Assembly: GCA_051294375.1 (NCBI GenBank)
Contig: CM119266.1
Location: 12,632,979 to 12,696,978, forward strand
Reading direction: 5' to 3'
DNA from: Paraspadella gotoi
Lineage: Eukaryota; Chaetognatha
DNA length: 64,000 nucleotides
The stretch's first letter is position 1; each line of letters begins with the position of its first letter. The notes under the pieces were generated by a model that saw only the letters and a program-made list of their open reading frames with translations, was not told the origin of the DNA and made no database searches. A program made the position numbers and the translations under genes. Below are positions 63,384 to 64,000 of the stretch, one piece after another.

Positions 63384-63423
<40 letters not shown>

Positions 63424-63969
63424 GGGTTCAAACATGTCAACTTCACCTTCGCCTTCACAGTTTGAACTTTAATCGAAACGAAGAAACAGCTTCGTCATCA
63501 GTTCGAAGTGACGTCTACCATTATACAACATTATCAAGAGTACATTTGTTCAAATGTTTAGAGTAGAATGGGAGAGAATGGAATAGAATCAAATATAGTT
63601 AGGGAAGCGGAGTACTCTGTATTTAGTATTGTTCATTAAGGCGTAGTGAAAGTTACATACGAAAATTCCTAAAAGTCAATTAATGAACAACATACCCATC
63701 AGTGAACATAATTGTAAAAAAAAATAATTTTATGTTTTTTTAATTTTCGCAGTAGGCTATATTTATATATAGTACTATCCTTATAAAATCGAAAAAAATT
63801 TCAAAATAGGCTTTTCTTAATTTTGATTGCATATAAGTGGGTTAAAAATTAAAAAAAAACTATATTTAATATATAAAAAGTTAATTTTCAGTTTAAAATA
63901 TAGTTTTTTTTAATTTTTGACCCACTTAATGAAGGGATTTTTTAAAAAGATGTTTTCATGTATAAAAAA

Positions 63970-64000
63970 GCGCTGATGAAGGCTCGAATTTATGAGCCGA
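63970..64000 (+). ncRNA. Hammerhead motif, second copy, cut by the window end
   Basis: This matches 55611-55641 base for base: stem I strand, CTGATGA, extra A and full stem II hairpin are present. The window ends within GAAA. Confidence 0.55.

Larger units (their letters stand above)
60291..64000. repeat. Block E, copy 2 (noisier)
   Basis: This aligns with 51944-55641 and runs off the window. Gene 3 exon copies lie at 60588-61090 and 62216-62690. In the second, one lost base turns the acceptor cccgcag into cccgcg, so it could not splice as written. Confidence 0.8.

Overview
This is animal nuclear DNA, most likely from an arthropod and perhaps a crustacean. The basis is split coding sequence with GT-AG introns, long (GA)n/(CT)n and (GAC)n microsatellites, poly-Gln/Ala/His coding runs, and a Penelope-type hammerhead ribozyme. 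No rRNA, tRNA, operon, CRISPR array or prokaryotic feature was seen. Species and gene identities are not recognised.

The window is largely a mis-assembly. There are seven gaps of exactly 25 N. Around them a few genomic blocks recur in copies that differ mainly by one-base indels in homopolymers and dinucleotide runs. Block A (about 3181-5638) recurs at 29038-31474 and 34392-36829. Block B (5664-9440) recurs wholly or partly at 16575, 27468, 31475 and 36830. Block C (9441-16556) recurs at 20361 and 40993. Block E (51944-55641) recurs at 60291. Three gaps are followed by a 13-14 base string identical to one arm of the PacBio SMRTbell adapter, and one gap sits at the axis of a foldback. The simplest reading is gap filling with uncorrected long reads. 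The probable true order is: unique 1-3180, A, B, C, unique D (47331-51943), E, F (55642-60170).

Three gene pieces can be supported. Gene 1 (plus strand, 1920-5616) is the 3' part of a gene in six exons whose phases all agree; it would encode about 678 residues of low-complexity, probably cytoplasmic or nuclear protein. Gene 2 (minus strand, block C) has at least five exons and encodes a Pro/His/Gly/Gln-rich segment; its frame is best kept at 45194-46326, with a further exon clean at 15892-16002 and 26803-26913. Gene 3 (minus strand, 49506-59695) has at least six exons and encodes a Gln/His/Ala-rich protein with a short terminal exon. Two possible promoter regions (47681-47955 and 42990-43080) are proposed from motifs only.

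The best biological find outside the genes is a type I hammerhead ribozyme motif at 55611-55653 beside a 96-base inverted repeat. Block B has no convincing gene: it holds intron-like sequence, a 43-base minisatellite, an (ACGA)n tetranucleotide run and long GA/CT tracts.
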